A stretch of 9,875 bases of DNA from Bradyrhizobium sp. (GTDB taxonomy: Bacteria; Pseudomonadota; Alphaproteobacteria; Rhizobiales; Xanthobacteraceae). Under the pieces are notes generated by a model. It saw only the letters and a list, made by a program, of their open reading frames with translations, was not told where the DNA came from and did not search any database. The stretch's first letter is position 1. Every line of letters begins with the position of its first letter. Shown here piece after piece: positions 6,608 through 9,875 of the stretch. The stretch spans positions 1 through 9,875 of the forward strand of contig JAQGKC010000384.1 of NCBI GenBank assembly GCA_028290305.1, in the 5' to 3' direction. The position numbers and the translations under genes were made by a program.

Positions 6608-6908
6608 AACAAAAGGAACCTTATGTTTGGGATGGACCGGCTGTCTGCCGCATGAACGAGACTCAGGTTTGGTCGCGTCAAAAGGTCACAATGGACAGTT
6701 TGCCACGATGTAGCGCTCATCGTCCCCGAGCGCGAATCGTGGCGCCTTGTTCAATGGTTCGAGAATCCCGGCCGCGGCTCGTTTTTTCGCCGCAATCAGC
6801 TTCTCAGAACGAGGCGCGTTCCCACGGTTGTTGCCAAACCAGGGGGAGTTGCTACTGCTCAAGAAGCAAAACCCCGCGGGGCCGATTGGATTGAACTGCC
6901 ATTTCATC
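6608..6908. other. Divergent intergenic region between opgG and the YfhO-family gene
   Basis: There are 361 bases between the two start codons. Several frames stay open here by composition alone. A good ribosome-binding site (AAAGGAA, 6612-6618) precedes a 10-codon plus-strand ORF starting MFGMDRLSAA at 6623-6655, whose stop overlaps a following ATG (ATGA, 6652-6655). That could be a leader peptide or a remnant. A GC palindrome CCCCGCGGGG lies at 6872-6881. I see no clear sigma-70 promoter for the plus-strand gene. Confidence 0.4.
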
Positions 6909-9212
6909 ATGCAACGCCGAAAGGCGGGCAACCGATTGGCCATTTCAGTCGGCTTTGTCACGGCAGTCTGGCTTGTCGCCGTCAGCCGCTGGATCGTCCG
7001 GGACGCCGTTGTGCCCTGGGATTCCAAGAACCAGTTCTATGCCTTCTTCCGTTTCTTGTCCGCGACTCTACGCGCCGGAGAATGGCCGTTCTGGAATCCC
7101 TATCATTACGGCGGACATCCGAGCGTCGCAGACCCGCAATCGCTGGTCTTCGCGCCGGTGTTCGTTGCCTGGGGGATGCTCGATCCGGCCCCGACGATGC
7201 GGGCATTCGATCTCGTTGTTTTTGCCCATCTGCTCGCGGGAGGCATCGCCATCGCAATCATGGGCTGGCGCGCGCGATGGCCAATTCCAAGCAGTGTGTT
7301 GGCGGCGGCATTGTTCATGTTCGGCGGCGCCGCGTCTGGTCGTCTACAACATTCCGGGATTATCCTCAGTTACAGCCTGTTTCCAGTGGCATTGCTGCTT
7401 CTGCAACTCGCGCTCGAGCGGCGCTCCCTTTCGTCAGCCATCGGCTTTGCGATCATGGCGGCCGGTGTAGCACTTGGCCGCAATCAAACGGCTCTCCTGC
7501 TTTGTGTGTTACTCGTGGCCGCCGCCCTGGCCGAAATATTGGGCTCGACGCAGCCGGTGCATTATCTGCGCGCGCGATCAGGCGTGCTGACGACGATGGC
7601 ATTAGCAGGCAGTGCGCTGCTCACGGTACCCATGCTGCTGACGTTGCAATTTGCGCAGCTTTCGAACCGTCCCTCCGAGTCTCTGGACGACGCGCTCAGG
7701 GGGTCGCTGTATCCCGCCAACCTGGCAACCCTCGTGGTTGCCAACATCTTCGGCACGCATGGAAGCTACTGGGGCCCGGGCGCGGCAACCCTCCCGGAAG
7801 TCGCTCTCACCGACGATTCAGAGAACTACTTGTTCGTTGGCGTCGTGCCCGTTCTGCTGCTGTTTTGGTTCGGCATCGTGGGAGGTGGCGTGTGGCGGCG
7901 CGGCCGTCGCCTGATGACGTGTACACTTGCAATAACATGCCTGTTCATGCTGGGACGCTATACGCCGCTCTATGGGCTGGCGTTCAGGTTCGTGCCCGGG
8001 ATCAACCTATTTCGGCGCCCGACCGACGCGAGTTTCTTGTTTGGCATTGCACTGGCGTTTCTTGTTGGACACAGTCTCGCCGATTACGTTCGCGAGGGCC
8101 TGCCTCGTTTTCGGCCGTTCGTGGCCGGAGTGGCAGCTTCGGCAATGATGGCGGTCGTGGGCTCCGCGGTGGTGTTTTCCAGTCGGACGGGGCACGCGCT
8201 GGACGCTGCCCGCGAGGCTCTCGTCGCAAGTGCGGCCATGCTGGTCGCTGTCTCGATACTTCTTAGCGCGCGCCAACGCCCGGCTCGCATTGTGGCCGCC
8301 ACACTCCTTACGCTTTTTGGGATTGCCGAATTGTTATGGTGGAACACCGCCTCGCGTCTTAACGCCGAAAGCCGGAGCAATTATGCGGTGCTCGAAGCGC
8401 CGACCGGCGCGGAGGCCAACGCGATCGCGTTGCTGGAAAACGCCATCGCGGCCGATCATCAGCGAGGCGCCCGCCCGCGTGTGGAAGTCGTCGGCCTCGG
8501 TGGAGCTTGGCAAAACCTCGCAATGGTCCGTGGATGGGAAGCCACCAATGGATACAATCCCCTCCGCATAGGTCTGTACGACCGTCTCGTTTCGCCCGGC
8601 GAGGAAAATTGGAGCGCCTTCCATCGGCGATTTCCGCCTTCGTTCGACAATTACGACTGCACACTCGCACGAGCGCTTGGCCTTACCTACCTGGTGATGG
8701 GGCAGCCGCTGGAAAAGTTGCCGGGCTTAAAAACTCCGCCCGCAGCCGAGCTTTTGCTTCCTGGACCGCCCATTTGGATCTATCGGCTCGCAGGCGCGAT
8801 GCGGCGAGCCCTCGTTTACCGATGGTCCGAAGGAGATGCGGCGGGCGCAATGCAAAATCCTTCCGCTGATCTTTCGACCATCGATACATCAATGGCATAC
8901 GACCGATTGATCTCGTTGCCGTCATCGGAGGATCCCGGCGTCGTGAAAATCGAGTCGTCAAGTCCCGGCAGCGTAGAGCTTGTCACGACATCGACAGCGG
9001 ACAGCCTCCTCGTGCTGCACGACCTGTACTATCCCGGTTGGATCGCCGAGGTCGACGGCAAGCCGGCAGCGATGCTGCGGGCCGCCCTCTTGTTCCGCGC
9101 CGTCGTAGTGCCGGCGGGACGCCATCGCGTCGCGTTTCGGTTTGAACCTTTCGCGCTTTCCAACCTTGGTGCAGCCTTGAGCGGCTCCGGGCGACGCGTG
9201 ACATCGCGGTAA
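6909..9212 (+). CDS. YfhO-family multi-spanning membrane protein
   Basis: This encodes 767 aa from ATG 6909. The frame is open back to 6747 but the extra 54 residues have no family character, while residue 11 onward is the expected first membrane helix. No strong ribosome-binding site is visible, so the start is uncertain. The first periplasmic loop carries the family signature PWDSKNQFYAFF (36-47), then GEWPFWNPYHYGGHPSVADP (57-76). About ten hydrophobic segments follow up to residue 477. The C-terminal soluble part ends with the typical YfhO block LHDLYYPGWIAEVDGKP (703-719) and AVVVPAGRHRVAFRFEP (731-747). YfhO proteins are GT-C-like; the Gram-positive members act in lipoteichoic acid glycosylation. 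The role in Gram-negatives is unknown, and transfer of a sugar to a lipid-linked or surface glycan is an inference. It is transcribed away from opgGH. Confidence 0.88.
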   Translation: MQRRKAGNRLAISVGFVTAVWLVAVSRWIVRDAVVPWDSKNQFYAFFRFLSATLRAGEWPFWNPYHYGGHPSVADPQSLVFAPVFVAWGMLDPAPTMRAFDLVVFAHLLAGGIAIAIMGWRARWPIPSSVLAAALFMFGGAASGRLQHSGIILSYSLFPVALLLLQLALERRSLSSAIGFAIMAAGVALGRNQTALLLCVLLVAAALAEILGSTQPVHYLRARSGVLTTMALAGSALLTVPMLLTLQFAQLSNRPSESLDDALRGSLYPANLATLVVANIFGTHGSYWGPGAATLPEVALTDDSENYLFVGVVPVLLLFWFGIVGGGVWRRGRRLMTCTLAITCLFMLGRYTPLYGLAFRFVPGINLFRRPTDASFLFGIALAFLVGHSLADYVREGLPRFRPFVAGVAASAMMAVVGSAVVFSSRTGHALDAAREALVASAAMLVAVSILLSARQRPARIVAATLLTLFGIAELLWWNTASRLNAESRSNYAVLEAPTGAEANAIALLENAIAADHQRGARPRVEVVGLGGAWQNLAMVRGWEATNGYNPLRIGLYDRLVSPGEENWSAFHRRFPPSFDNYDCTLARALGLTYLVMGQPLEKLPGLKTPPAAELLLPGPPIWIYRLAGAMRRALVYRWSEGDAAGAMQNPSADLSTIDTSMAYDRLISLPSSEDPGVVKIESSSPGSVELVTTSTADSLLVLHDLYYPGWIAEVDGKPAAMLRAALLFRAVVVPAGRHRVAFRFEPFALSNLGAALSGSGRRVTSR

Positions 9213-9246
9213 AAACAAAACGTGGCGCCGGATTGATCCGAGCGCC
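9211..9246 (-). terminator. Rho-independent terminator of the adenylate cyclase transcript
   Basis: GGCGCCGGAT (9224-9233) pairs with ATCCGAGCGCC (9236-9246) with a single bulged A. On the minus strand the stem is followed by ACGTTTTGTTTTT (down to 9211). It lies about 75 bases past the cyclase stop and overlaps the stop codon of the convergent YfhO-family gene. There is no T-run on the plus side, so it appears to act for the minus-strand gene. Confidence 0.6.
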
Positions 9247-9321
9247 GCTTCGCCCAGTCTTGCCGTTTGATGTGTTTGCGCCCGTTGGGGGACGGCGAGG
9301 CATCTGGCGATAGATCCGCAT

Positions 9322-9875
9322 TCAGCCGCGATACGCAAACAGCTCGATTGGGTCGTTGAAGCCGCGCACCGGATATTCGCCGACGCGCTCGAGATCGAAA
9401 TCGCTTTCGACAAAGTCGGCGAACGCGCGAGACAGCAGCACCGTTTTCCCCAATTGTTTGGTGAGGGCTTCGAGACGTGAAGCCATGTTGACCGCAGGAC
9501 CGATGACCGTGAAGTCGAGCCGGGTCCGCGACCCGATATTGCCGTACATAACGTCTCCGACGTGGACGCCGATGCCGTAATTCAGCGGCGCACGACCGGT
9601 TTCGCTGTTCTTTTCGTTCAAGGCAACCATGGCCTGACGGGCATCAGTCACGGCATGCAGCAGATTTGCGCAGGCCGATGGCTGGCTGAGCGGAAAAATG
9701 GCGAGCAGACCGTCGCCGATGAATTTCAGTATTTCCCCGCCATGTCGCGCAATCGGCTCCGACATCGCGTCGAAATAGCCGTTCAGAAGATCAATGACGT
9801 CATCGCGCGGCCAGCTGTCGGAGATCCGGGTGAAATCACGCAGATCGCAGATCATGATGGCGGCGCGTACCGTCG
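9322..9875 (-). CDS. Class III adenylate cyclase, C-terminal catalytic domain (5' part beyond the window)
   Basis: The reading frame runs off the right edge; the last 184 or so residues are present and begin TVRAAIMICDLRDFTRISD. This is the class III nucleotide cyclase catalytic domain that makes cyclic AMP from ATP. The two metal-binding aspartates are in ICDLRDFT and FIGDGLLAIF. The purine-selecting lysine is in EILKFIGDG and its partner aspartate in LDFTVIG, a pair that indicates ATP rather than GTP. The transition-state Asn and Arg are in VNMASRLE. The domain therefore looks active. The catalytic domain is at the C-terminus (stop 9322-9324), so any sensor or membrane part would lie upstream, outside the window. 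The methionine at 9855 is internal to the domain and is not the start. Confidence 0.92.
   Translation of the reverse strand, partial: TVRAAIMICDLRDFTRISDSWPRDDVIDLLNGYFDAMSEPIARHGGEILKFIGDGLLAIFPLSQPSACANLLHAVTDARQAMVALNEKNSETGRAPLNYGIGVHVGDVMYGNIGSRTRLDFTVIGPAVNMASRLEALTKQLGKTVLLSRAFADFVESDFDLERVGEYPVRGFNDPIELFAYRG

Noticed and set aside
6754..6768. GGTTCGAGAATCC resembling a tRNA T-arm
   Set aside because: The loop length is wrong and there is no anticodon arm, acceptor stem or CCA in the right positions.
6686..6907. Minus-strand frame of about 73 codons over the divergent region, ending PRFALGDDERYIVANCPL
   Set aside because: The amino-acid make-up is plausible, but the plus frames of the same DNA are equally open, no good ribosome-binding site was seen and no family was recognised.
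7082..8266. Plus-strand ORF of 394 codons
   Set aside because: It is an alternate frame of the YfhO-family gene, Arg/Gly/Ser-rich and without membrane segments, while the other frame carries the family signatures.

Overview
The window reads as chromosomal DNA of an alphaproteobacterium, most likely Bradyrhizobium or a close relative. The pointers are the high-GC codon use, an opgG/opgH pair, a class III adenylate cyclase, a dispersed palindrome of a type I associate with Bradyrhizobium genomes, and several very small helical proteins of the kind common there. The genus is an inference from memory of gene families, not a computed match.

Left edge (1-185): the 5' end of an IS5-family insertion sequence runs out of the window on the minus strand. 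It ends against a perfect 14-bp-arm palindrome that starts with CTAG. Next (186-1634, minus) is a secreted DUF5107-type beta-sandwich protein, probably carbohydrate-related. From 1635 to 2445 there is no convincing intact gene. This stretch holds an inverted repeat in the leader of the DUF5107 gene, a short tandem repeat, and what looks like a two-TM small membrane protein broken by two frameshifts (2188-2371). Two short plus-strand genes follow (2446-2640 and 2653-2820).

Centre (2892-6547, minus): a two-gene operon for osmoregulated periplasmic glucans. OpgG (periplasmic, Tat signal, TTG start) overlaps OpgH (inner-membrane GT2 glucosyltransferase) by 13 bp. OpgH polymerises glucose from UDP-glucose across the inner membrane, and OpgG acts on the glucan in the periplasm. 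A sequence resembling an EcfG (general stress response) promoter lies just upstream of opgG and would fit stress-controlled glucan synthesis.

Right side: a divergent 767-aa YfhO-family multi-spanning membrane protein (6909-9212, plus) converges on a truncated class III adenylate cyclase (9322 to the right edge, minus). A hairpin with a T-rich tail on the minus strand between them looks like the cyclase terminator. I see no phage, CRISPR, tRNA or rRNA. The genes are mostly ordinary; the points worth a second look are the frameshifted small gene, the IS/palindrome junction, the candidate stress promoter and the unassigned small ORFs.
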